24,736 bases of DNA from JAVBUZ01 sp031554725. Lineage in GTDB: Bacteria; Bacillota; Clostridia; Lachnospirales; Lachnospiraceae. Location of the stretch: contig JAVBUZ010000260.1 of the NCBI GenBank assembly GCA_031554725.1, positions 1-24,736 of the forward strand. The letters run 5' to 3'. Shown in pieces: positions 17,448 through 23,327 of this stretch. The position numbers and the translations under genes were made by a program. The notes under the pieces were generated by a model. That model did not search any database. It was not told the origin of the DNA and worked only from the letters and a program-made list of their open reading frames with translations. The number at the start of each line of letters is the position of its first letter. The stretch's first letter is position 1.

Positions 17448-17513
17448 ATGAAAGTAGGTGCAGATTATTTCTGCACCTTTTTGCTTTATAAGGAAAAACA
17501 TCTTATAAAGTAA
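17448..17513 (+). CDS. Leader peptide ORF upstream of the ABC-F gene (uORF)
   Basis: An ATG at 17448 opens 21 codons ending in TAA at 17511-17513; the product starts MKVGADYFCTFLLYKEK. The first half overlaps both arms of the intrinsic terminator at 17456-17482 and the second half covers an inverted repeat at 17484-17510. The stop codon comes directly after that repeat. Leader peptides in this position control many antibiotic-resistance ABC-F and rRNA methylase genes by ribosome stalling. There is no good Shine-Dalgarno site. A TACTAT or TTTAAT -10 at 17427-17439 would place the transcript start very near the ATG, so leaderless initiation is possible. Confidence 0.45.
   Translation: MKVGADYFCTFLLYKEKHLIK
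17456..17482 (+). terminator. Intrinsic terminator (attenuator) in the ABC-F leader
   Basis: AGGTGCAGA (17456-17464) pairs with TCTGCACCT (17470-17478) around a 5-base loop, followed by TTTT. It is the most GC-rich stem near the gene and lies about 90 bases before the ABC-F ATG with no other gene between. Its position inside a short ORF argues for conditional termination rather than a simple gene end. Confidence 0.7.
17484..17510 (+). repeat. Perfect 9-base inverted repeat after the leader terminator
   Basis: CTTTATAAG (17484-17492) and CTTATAAAG (17502-17510) are perfect complements with a 9-base loop. The repeat is coded within the second half of the leader ORF and ends immediately before its stop codon, so a translating ribosome would open it. 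The bases from 17514 to the ribosome-binding site at about 17560 include the GC-rich patch CTCCGCGGG and a CCCG that could pair with CGGG. Confidence 0.55.
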
Positions 17514-17570
17514 AACGCTCCGCGGGATCGCATCTTTTGTTGCCCGTTTAATCTAACAAGGAGGACTAAA

Positions 17571-19121
17571 ATGTCATTAATTAGTGTAAATCATTTGACT
17601 TTTTATTATGAGGGTAGTTCTGATAATATATTTGAGGATGCTAGCTTTCAAATTGATACTGATTGGAAATTAGGCTTTATCGCTAGAAACGGTAGAGGAA
17701 AGACTACTTTTCTTAATTTACTTATGGAAAAATTTGAATACAGAGGAAGTATTTCGACATCAGAGGTTTTTGACTATTTTCCCTTTTCAGTTGTGGATAT
17801 GTCTCTAAATACCACAGAAATTGTGGATAGCATATACCCAGACAATGAGTTTTGGAAAATTTGTAGAGAGCTATCCCTGCTGGAGGTAGATGTAGAGATA
17901 TTGTTTAGACCCTTTGATACCTTAAGTAATGGTGAGCAAACAAAAGTGATGTTAGCAGTTCTTTTTTCTATGGATAATCGATTTTTATTAATCGATGAGC
18001 CTACAAATCATTTGGACATGCCAACAAGAGTGGTAGTTAGAGAGTATTTAAAGCAGAAAAAGGGTTTCATTTTAGTTTCCCATGATAGGGATTTTCTTGA
18101 TGAGTGTGTGGATCATGTACTAGTCATTAATAAGACCAATATTGAGGTGTATCAAGGAAACTTTAGTACATGGTGGGAAAATAAACAAAGGCAGGATGCT
18201 TTCGAGCAGGCTGAAAATGAAAAGCTTAAAAAAGAAATAGGAAGGCTGACAGAATCTGCTAGAGAAAAAGCAAAGTGGGCAGATGATGTGGAAGCAAGCA
18301 AAATAGGGAGAAAATCAGAAAAATACGAGAAAAATATTGATACAAGGGCATACGTAGGCGAAAAATCTAGACGTATGCAGATGCGTAGAAAGAATCTCGA
18401 AAGGCGCCAAGAGGGAGCAATTGAAGAAAAGTCGGCACTATTAAAAAATATTGAAACCGCAGAAAACTTAAAAATTATCCCTTTAACACATCACAAGAAT
18501 GTTTTGGTACACATGGAAGACATAGAAGTCTTTTATGAAACAAAGACCCTGCCAAAGATAAGTTTGGAAATTAAAAATGGTGATAGGGTAGTTCTTAAGG
18601 GGCGTAATGGTTGTGGCAAGTCTAGCATTATTAAACTCTTATTACAAGAAGCGGGAGTAGTGGATAGCAAGGACATTTGCTACAAGGGAATGATAGAAAC
18701 GGCAAGTGGTTTAATCATATCTTATGTATCTCAAGATACGCGTCATTTAAAGGGAACCTTAATGGATTATGCCAAGGAACAGGATATTGACCCTACCCTA
18801 TTTTTGGCGCTGCTTCGAAAATTGGACTTTTCCAGAGTACAGTTTGAGAAGCCAATGGAGGATTATAGCGGTGGTCAGAAGAAAAAAGTTTTGATAGCGA
18901 CCAGCTTATGTCAGCAAGCACATTTGTATATATGGGATGAGCCTTTAAATTATATTGATATTTTTTCCCGCATGCAAATTGAGAACTTGATTTTAGAATT
19001 TAACCCGACAATGTTACTAGTAGAACACGACAAGACTTTTGTAGACAAAGTAGCTACAAAGGTGATAGATTATGAGGAGGATTTATATGGCGAAGAAAAA
19101 GAAAGAACACGTAGTATTTGA
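17571..19121 (+). CDS. ABC-F ribosomal protection protein, Lsa-like
   Basis: A cytosolic ATPase with two nucleotide-binding domains and no membrane segment. ABC-F proteins of the Lsa/Vga/Vml type enter the ribosomal E site and dislodge lincosamides, streptogramin A or pleuromutilins. NBD1 has Walker A ARNGRGKTT (38-46), signature LSNGEQTK (118-125) and Walker B LLIDEPTNHLD with Glu143. A charged linker at about 190-300 is the antibiotic-resistance domain region. NBD2 has GRNGCGKSS (344-352), YSGGQKKK and YIWDEPLNYID. The WDEPLNYID form and LSNGEQ are typical of the Lsa branch. Odd point: the first Walker A glycine of NBD1 is Ala38. The last residues after ATKVIDY overlap a small downstream gene. 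The ATG follows AAGGAGG. The spectrum cannot be assigned from sequence. Confidence 0.9.
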   Translation: MSLISVNHLTFYYEGSSDNIFEDASFQIDTDWKLGFIARNGRGKTTFLNLLMEKFEYRGSISTSEVFDYFPFSVVDMSLNTTEIVDSIYPDNEFWKICRELSLLEVDVEILFRPFDTLSNGEQTKVMLAVLFSMDNRFLLIDEPTNHLDMPTRVVVREYLKQKKGFILVSHDRDFLDECVDHVLVINKTNIEVYQGNFSTWWENKQRQDAFEQAENEKLKKEIGRLTESAREKAKWADDVEASKIGRKSEKYEKNIDTRAYVGEKSRRMQMRRKNLERRQEGAIEEKSALLKNIETAENLKIIPLTHHKNVLVHMEDIEVFYETKTLPKISLEIKNGDRVVLKGRNGCGKSSIIKLLLQEAGVVDSKDICYKGMIETASGLIISYVSQDTRHLKGTLMDYAKEQDIDPTLFLALLRKLDFSRVQFEKPMEDYSGGQKKKVLIATSLCQQAHLYIWDEPLNYIDIFSRMQIENLILEFNPTMLLVEHDKTFVDKVATKVIDYEEDLYGEEKERTRSI

Positions 19122-19233
19122 TAATATGTTAGCACCAAAGAAGGCAATGCCTTTTGCGCAAACAAATAAAATGACTGGTGGTAAATCAATAAGTAAAGTG
19201 AGTCCAAAATCTTTTAACAGAAGAACACCATAG
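19087..19233 (+). CDS. Small basic protein overlapping the 3' end of the ABC-F gene
   Basis: A GAGGAGG (19074-19080) lies six bases before an ATG at 19087, one of the best ribosome-binding sites in the window. The frame differs from the ABC-F frame and overlaps it by 35 bases. The product has 48 residues, starts MAKKKKEHVVFDNMLAPKK and ends SFNRRTP, and is rich in Lys and Arg with no hydrophobic segment. The next gene starts 18 bases after its stop, so it sits in an apparent operon. It may bind RNA, DNA or the ribosome, judged on charge alone. The family is not recognised. The overlap may make its translation depend on translation of the ABC-F gene. Confidence 0.6.
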   Translation: MAKKKKEHVVFDNMLAPKKAMPFAQTNKMTGGKSISKVSPKSFNRRTP

Positions 19234-19251
19234 ATGCTAAGGGGATAAATT

Positions 19252-19995
19252 GTGGAGCAAGAAAACATTCGATTTGAGCAGGCAAAAAATAAAATAATCG
19301 GAATAGAAAGACAAAGACAGGGTATTGGTACCCTGTCTGAAAAGACGGTTCATGCTATTTTAAAAAATTATTATGCTCCCGATGAGGATATGCATGAAAT
19401 TCCTATTGAAAGCTATGTGGCAGACATTTATACGGGTTCTGAAATTATTGAAATACAAACCAGACAGTTTAATAAAATGCGAGGAAAGCTGGAAGCCTTT
19501 TTGCCTTTATATCCTGTAACCATCGTTTACCCTATACCAAGGTACAAATGGCTAATTTGGATTGATGAGGAAAGTGGTGAGCTGTCAAAGAAGCATAAAT
19601 CTCCGGCAAAAGGGAATCCATACGTTGCTTTTCCAGAGCTATACAAAATTAAAATGTTTTTAAAAGACCCCAATTTAAGGATAAAGCTAGTGCTGATGGA
19701 TATGGAAGAGTATCGACTACTTAATGGCTGGAGTAAAGACAAGAAAAAAGGCTCCACAAGATATGACCGTATCCCATCCCAAATTGTAGAAGAAGTGGAA
19801 ATAGCTTGTGAGCAGGATTATATGCAGTTTGTTCCCTATGAGCTAGAGGATACCTTTACATCTAAAACCTTTGCCAAAGCAGCTCATGTTCGTTTGGAGC
19901 TTGCACAAACCATACTTAATCTGCTATTCCATGTAGGAGTAGTAGAGAGGGTTGGAAAAGAGGGAAATAGCTACCTATATAAAACAGTGGATTAG
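19252..19995 (+). CDS. Protein with PD-(D/E)XK-nuclease-like core and possible C-terminal winged helix
   Basis: The 247 residues contain an order typical of PD-(D/E)XK nucleases. A helix with Glu30 (GTLSEKTVHAILKNYY) comes first, then a strand ending in Asp58 (SYVADIY), then the strand SEIIEIQTR with Glu67-x-Gln69. Gln in place of the usual Lys occurs in some members, such as CoiA-like proteins. Residues about 80-180 are hydrophobic strands and charged helices. The end (about 205-247, KTFAKAAHVRLELAQTILNLL, then GVVERVGKEGNSYLYK) reads like a winged helix-turn-helix. The fold call is my inference; I know similar clostridial hypothetical proteins but no function. The GTG start at 19252 has AAGGGG seven bases upstream. 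Its stop codon overlaps the stop of the convergent radical SAM gene. Confidence 0.72.
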   Translation: MEQENIRFEQAKNKIIGIERQRQGIGTLSEKTVHAILKNYYAPDEDMHEIPIESYVADIYTGSEIIEIQTRQFNKMRGKLEAFLPLYPVTIVYPIPRYKWLIWIDEESGELSKKHKSPAKGNPYVAFPELYKIKMFLKDPNLRIKLVLMDMEEYRLLNGWSKDKKKGSTRYDRIPSQIVEEVEIACEQDYMQFVPYELEDTFTSKTFAKAAHVRLELAQTILNLLFHVGVVERVGKEGNSYLYKTVD

Positions 19996-20615
19996 CGAAT
20001 CACATAAGAAAACTGTTCAATACAAGTAAAGCCCATGCTGTGTAAGATAAGGGTACTGCTTTCCAAATCCTCTTTTTTATTGTATTTAGGAATAAGAGGA
20101 ACACGGACTTTTATATTTTCTAGAGGAACATTTTTACTTAAAGTTTTTAAATTATCTAAAACAAAATGATTATCCTTACCTGTATAGCTCTTATAGGTAA
20201 TAGGATTCATGTCCTTGATATCCACGATATAATAGTCGATGGTATCAAGGACTTTTTTTAACATATCTGGAGGAACATTTAGGGAGGTTTCGACAGTTAT
20301 TTTCCATCCTGCAGGACATAGTAGTTTAAAGGCAGTAATAAAATCACCGTGTAGCAGTGATTCACCACCTCCAAAGGTTATCCCGCCGCCGGTGGTAAGA
20401 AAATATAAATCGTCTATTTTTACTTTTTCAAAAAGCTCTGAAGGGGTGGTTGGATAAACGCTAGTATTTGTAGAGGTAATTTCAGGATTAATACAATAGG
20501 CACAGCTTAGCGGACAGCCGGTGGCACCAACCAAAGTAGTAACACCATTTCCATCAATTCCTAGGCGGTGCCGATTGATAGAAATTAAAGGAAGGGTGGG
20601 GTTTAAGGTATTCAT
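19992..20615 (-). CDS. Small radical SAM protein (PFL-activase/YjjW-like)
   Basis: A 207-residue radical S-adenosylmethionine protein. The [4Fe-4S] cluster motif is GCPLSCAYC (Cys34, Cys38, Cys41, spacing CxxxCxxC), and GGGITFGGGESLL (about 76-88) resembles the GGxTxSGGEP segment of glycyl-radical activases. It is shorter than full activases and has no extra Fe-S domain or visible peptide-binding RRE domain. It would generate a 5'-deoxyadenosyl radical in the cytosol. The ATG overlaps the stop codon of the upstream cysteine-motif gene by four bases (ATGA), a sign of translational coupling, so that protein may be its substrate or partner. No pyruvate formate-lyase or ribonucleotide reductase gene is near. 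Confidence 0.87.
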   Translation of the reverse strand: MNTLNPTLPLISINRHRLGIDGNGVTTLVGATGCPLSCAYCINPEITSTNTSVYPTTPSELFEKVKIDDLYFLTTGGGITFGGGESLLHGDFITAFKLLCPAGWKITVETSLNVPPDMLKKVLDTIDYYIVDIKDMNPITYKSYTGKDNHFVLDNLKTLSKNVPLENIKVRVPLIPKYNKKEDLESSTLILHSMGFTCIEQFSYVIR

Positions 20616-21151
20616 TGAATATCCTCATAGACGGCAATGTCACCTTCGATTCCTAATTTATCAATAATTAGGGGAAGCTTTTGTTGTCCTTCAGTTATGG
20701 GTGGAGTCGATTCCTCCGGTGCGACCATCTTTCCTTCTATTTCATTAAGGTCTATGCTAGGTATGGTGTTAGTCTCTGATTCCAGTTTGAGATTAATCTC
20801 TGACTCCGGTATTGATATTTCAATTCCGCCATCAATCATTTCTCCTTCAAGAGGAGCAATATCTCCTGCTAGGTCGCTATATCCACCACCATTAAATAAA
20901 TCCATAGGCGAGCAAGCTGTTAGTGCACTACATGCACCCACAGATATACCCACAACAGCAACTGCCTTTCCTAAGCCTTGGCGAATAGCAAGCTCTCGCT
21001 CTAAGTATTTTAGCTCTGATTCACATTTAGGGCAGGTACCCCTGCAATCGCCCTGATGTGTACACTCTGACACTGCAAAGGGGATATCATTGGTGGTCGC
21101 AATCTGCATACGTATTTCCTTTAGTGCTTTGCATTTTTCTTTTCCCTTCAT
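20612..21151 (-). CDS. Membrane-associated cysteine-motif protein, partner of the radical SAM protein
   Basis: The 179-residue protein has three parts. The N-terminal part (1-60) is charged and contains ECTHQGDCRGTCPKCESE (Cys30, 36, 40, 43; spacing Cx5Cx3Cx2C), which could bind a metal or Fe-S cluster. A small-residue hydrophobic stretch follows at about 61-80 (LGKAVAVVGISVGACSALTAC), long enough for one membrane pass, with LTAC resembling a lipobox though placed far from the N-terminus. The rest (81-179) is an acidic, Pro- and Ser-containing tail with repeated EIxxPE-like segments. The start is ATG 21151, with GGAGGTG six bases upstream; an ATG at 21166 lies before that site. I recall similar GTCPxCExE proteins beside small radical SAM genes in gut bacteria but know no function. 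Confidence 0.75.
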   Translation of the reverse strand: MKGKEKCKALKEIRMQIATTNDIPFAVSECTHQGDCRGTCPKCESELKYLERELAIRQGLGKAVAVVGISVGACSALTACSPMDLFNGGGYSDLAGDIAPLEGEMIDGGIEISIPESEINLKLESETNTIPSIDLNEIEGKMVAPEESTPPITEGQQKLPLIIDKLGIEGDIAVYEDIQ

Positions 21152-21191
21152 AGATAACACCTCCATATTTTAAAACGAAATAATAAGTTGA

Positions 21192-21220
21192 TTTATATAA
21201 GGGATACGAAATAAAAACAA
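21192..21220 (-). promoter_or_regulatory. Likely promoter of the cysteine-motif/radical SAM operon
   Basis: On the minus strand TTGTTT (21215-21220) and TATAAA (21192-21197) are 17 bases apart. Transcription would start near 21185, about 35 bases before the ATG at 21151. The inverted-repeat element at 21228-21271 lies directly upstream of the -35 sequence. Confidence 0.5.
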
Positions 21221-21227
21221 AAAAGTA

Positions 21228-21271
21228 TGGTTAGTTGAAAAAAATTACCACTTACCACTAAAAACTAACCA
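21228..21271. promoter_or_regulatory. Inverted repeat and tandem 7-mer in the divergent intergenic region (candidate LytTR operator)
   Basis: TGGTTAGTT (21228-21236) and AACTAACCA (21263-21271) are perfect complements separated by 26 bases. Between them is a tandem repeat, TACCACT twice at 21246-21259, whose reverse complement AGTGGTA resembles the TGGTTAG arms. LytTR proteins bind paired short repeats spaced by about two helical turns, often upstream of their own genes. A LytTR gene starts 63 bases to the right. The repeats are seen directly; the binding protein is inferred. Confidence 0.6.
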
Positions 21272-21305
21272 CATAGATAAAAGCTATATGCAAAATCAAA
21301 ATACT

Positions 21306-21314
21306 TGCTATAAT
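21306..21314 (+). promoter_or_regulatory. Extended -10 promoter of the LytTR gene
   Basis: TGCTATAAT is a perfect extended -10 element. No good -35 hexamer lies 17 bases upstream, which fits a promoter that needs an activator bound at the repeats 35-78 bases upstream. The transcript would start near 21321, only about 14 bases before the ATG. Confidence 0.6.
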
Positions 21315-21334
21315 GAGGATGTGGAGATGAAACG

Positions 21335-21793
21335 ATGAAAATAAGAATTGAAATTGACGAAAATTCCATAGAAGATGAAGTAATCATCAGATGTAGTAAG
21401 CTTAGCGACCAGGTACAGGCGGTCCAAAAGGCGGTGTCTGAGATTTCGGCAGGAAGACAAAGATTTGTTTTCTACAAGGGTGAGACAGAATACTATTTGT
21501 CTCTGGGAGAGGTGCTCTTTTTTGAAACGGATGAGAATGGTATTAGTGCACATACCATTGACAACGTTTATCAAACGAGGCACAAGCTTTATGAACTGGA
21601 AAATCTGCTGCCAGGAAACTTTATGAGAATTTCTAAATCCGCTATTTTAAACACAAATTGTATTTATTCTTTAACGAGAAACATTTCAGCTTGTACCGTG
21701 CAGTTCTTTAACTCACATAAGCAAGTTTATGTATCTAGATACTACTACAAACCATTAAAATCGAAATTAGAAGAAAAGAGGATAAGTGAATGA
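21335..21793 (+). CDS. LytTR-family DNA-binding transcriptional regulator
   Basis: A 152-residue regulator with a short N-terminal region (about 1-40) and a LytTR DNA-binding domain (about 42-148). Typical elements are LGEVLFFETDENGISAHT, YELENLLPGNFMRISKSAIL and the C-terminal VSRYYYKPLKSKL segment. There is no response-regulator receiver domain, as in stand-alone LytTR proteins encoded beside a membrane protein that usually controls their activity. The stop codon overlaps the ATG of the LiaF-like gene by four bases, fitting such a regulator-membrane protein pair. GGAG precedes the ATG by eight bases. Confidence 0.9.
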   Translation: MKIRIEIDENSIEDEVIIRCSKLSDQVQAVQKAVSEISAGRQRFVFYKGETEYYLSLGEVLFFETDENGISAHTIDNVYQTRHKLYELENLLPGNFMRISKSAILNTNCIYSLTRNISACTVQFFNSHKQVYVSRYYYKPLKSKLEEKRISE

Positions 21794-22485
21794 AAAAAGA
21801 AAGAGTGTTTTGGGGTTTTTATTTTATTTTAGGTGCGGCATGCATACTGCTCGGCAAAATGGGATTTTTGCAAGGAATTAGCGTGATAAACATTTTTATA
21901 AGTATATTACTTGTAGCACTAATCATTAAGAGTGTGTTAAAGGTGAACTTTTTAGGAATCTTTTTGCCAATTGCATTTTTAGCAATTATATATGCGGTAC
22001 CATTGGGTATTACAGCAATTGTTCCAGGGCCAGTTATTATAGCGGCGGTACTTTTAAGTATTGGTTGTTCTTTAATTTTTCCAAAAAGAAAGCAGTTTGA
22101 TTTTGACCACAAATGGCATGACAACATGGAGCAAGTTATTAATGAAGCAGATGGAAATAGTATTCAGTATTCTGTAAGCTTCGGCTCTGCAATTAAGTAT
22201 ATAAATACAGATAACTTTGAGGCGGCTCGTTTAGGTTGTAGTTTTGGTGCAATGGTAGCTTATTTTGATAATGCAATTATGCAAAACCCAGAGGCAACTA
22301 TCTATTTAGAAAATTCCTTTGGTGGCATGGAAGTTTATCTACCAAAAACCTGGAGTGTAGTTAACCAAGTAAATAACTCCTTTGGTGGTGTAGAAGAAAA
22401 AGGACACAATGCACCAGATGGCCTACACAAGGTTTACTTAGTTGGTACCAATAGCTTTGGTGGCATTACCATTTATTATATTTAA
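21790..22485 (+). CDS. LiaF-like membrane protein with C-terminal SFGG repeats
   Basis: The 231-residue protein has four hydrophobic segments at about 6-27, 30-50, 52-72 and 73-97, then a cytosolic C-terminal region with five repeats of an SFG or SFGG motif (for example NSFGGMEVYL and NSFGGITIYY). This resembles the C-terminal beta-rich domain of LiaF and related cell-envelope stress proteins. LiaF restrains a sensor kinase in Bacillus; here the coupled partner is the LytTR regulator, so this protein may bind or sequester it at the membrane. That role is inferred from the four-base overlap and from known LytTR-membrane protein pairs. A terminator follows. Confidence 0.85.
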   Translation: MKKERVFWGFYFILGAACILLGKMGFLQGISVINIFISILLVALIIKSVLKVNFLGIFLPIAFLAIIYAVPLGITAIVPGPVIIAAVLLSIGCSLIFPKRKQFDFDHKWHDNMEQVINEADGNSIQYSVSFGSAIKYINTDNFEAARLGCSFGAMVAYFDNAIMQNPEATIYLENSFGGMEVYLPKTWSVVNQVNNSFGGVEEKGHNAPDGLHKVYLVGTNSFGGITIYYI

Positions 22486-22492
22486 GATTTGC

Positions 22493-22540
22493 AAAACCTA
22501 GGTTACTGTGATAAACTCACTTAGTAACTTAGGTTTTGTT
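22493..22540 (+). terminator. Intrinsic terminator after the LytTR/LiaF-like operon
   Basis: AAAACCTAGGTTACT (22493-22507) pairs with AGTAACTTAGGTTTT (22523-22537) over 15 positions with one wobble, and GTGA/TCAC extends the stem inside. The T-rich end continues past 22537. Confidence 0.85.
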
Positions 22541-22564
22541 TTATGTTAAAAAGTAAATAGTTGC

Positions 22565-22738
22565 GGTTAGAGGTGCCAAATAAAGTATAAGCTTTGATTT
22601 GGTGAAAAGGGAAGTAGGTGTAAGTCCTACACGATCTCGTCGCTGTAATAAGGGAGTTAGTCTTTAAATAAGTCACTGGAATTTCTGGGAAGACAAAGGC
22701 TGATAATGATCTTAGAGTCAGAAGACCTGCCTATAACT
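22565..22738 (+). ncRNA. Cobalamin riboswitch aptamer
   Basis: The conserved cobalamin aptamer segments appear in order: GGTGCC near 22572, GGGAAGTAGGTGTAAGTCCT (22610-22627), CTCGTCGCTGTAA (22636-22648), GTCACTGGAA (22672-22681), TGGGAAGAC (22686-22694) and the B12 box AGTCAGAAGACCTGCCT (22716-22732). The closing stem P1 forms from 22565-22573 and 22730-22738 with one mismatch. It senses adenosylcobalamin or another cobamide and represses the genes downstream. The riboswitch fits the two predicted cobamide-uptake genes that follow. Confidence 0.95.
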
Positions 22739-22860
22739 GGTACAAGTTAACCACGAGGAATTGGTTGAGTACAAATATTTAGTAGCGATACTATATGGAC
22801 TCTCCATGCCTTTTGTGATATTCACTTTGTGATTTCATAGAAGGCATTTTGTGTGTAAGC
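22739..22860 (+). promoter_or_regulatory. Riboswitch expression platform with terminator-like hairpin
   Basis: ATGCCTT (22806-22812) pairs with AAGGCAT (22841-22847), followed by TTTT, with a 28-base loop. This could be the terminator arm. An upstream hairpin of GTACAAGTTAACCA and TGGTTGAGTAC (within 22739-22771) is a candidate competing or antiterminator structure. Transcription attenuation is therefore more likely than translational control, but the switching partners are not resolved by eye. Confidence 0.55.
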
Positions 22861-22907
22861 AGCAAAGGCATGACAAAACAAAAATAACAAAAGGAGAAAA
22901 TGAAAAA

Positions 22908-23315
22908 ATGAAAGAAACAAAAAACAAAAAAATACTGTTAGGTTTATTAGCGGCAGTAGCAGTAATCGTAGTATTAATTGGTGCTTATTTTATTTTTGCG
23001 CCAAAGGCAGTAAAAGGTGCAAAAGCGATTGTTATCGAAGTAGTAGATGATGCACAAGAAAGTACAGTATATAAAGTAAATACGGATGCTGAGTTTTTAC
23101 GTGAGGCAATGCAGGAAGCAGAAGGCTTAACCTTTTCTGGAACAGAAAGTGAATATGGACTTATGCTGGATACCATCAATGGGATAGTGGCAGATTATTT
23201 TGTAAATGGTGCTTATTGGAGCGTTTTGGTAAATGGTGAATACGGAAATTACGGAATTGATACACAACCACTCGCAGATGGAGATACCTATTCTCTTGTA
23301 TATACAGCAGAATAG
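22908..23315 (+). CDS. DUF4430 protein, membrane-anchored, B12-regulated
   Basis: The 135-residue protein has one N-terminal membrane segment (about 8-30) that anchors it outside the cell. The outer domain is a DUF4430 domain, the fold seen at the C-terminus of transcobalamin-like proteins. Typical features are the AYWSVLVNGEYGNYGIDTQP segment and the closing DGDTYSLVY. It is likely to bind a cobamide at the surface and pass it to the S component encoded 12 bases downstream; this is inference from domain and riboswitch. The start is ATG 22908 after AAGGAG (22891-22896); a frame-consistent GTG at 22851 is inside the expression platform and is rejected. Confidence 0.85.
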   Translation: MKETKNKKILLGLLAAVAVIVVLIGAYFIFAPKAVKGAKAIVIEVVDDAQESTVYKVNTDAEFLREAMQEAEGLTFSGTESEYGLMLDTINGIVADYFVNGAYWSVLVNGEYGNYGIDTQPLADGDTYSLVYTAE

Positions 23316-23327
23316 TATGGAGTAAAA

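Noticed and set aside
20637..21056. Plus-strand frame of 139 codons opposite the cysteine-motif gene
   Set aside because: It is Ser/Pro-rich without family features, has no ribosome-binding site, and the minus-strand gene has a strong site and coupling to the radical SAM gene.
22851..22907. Upstream GTG start for the DUF4430 gene
   Set aside because: The 19 added residues are polar, lack a ribosome-binding site and lie within the riboswitch expression platform.
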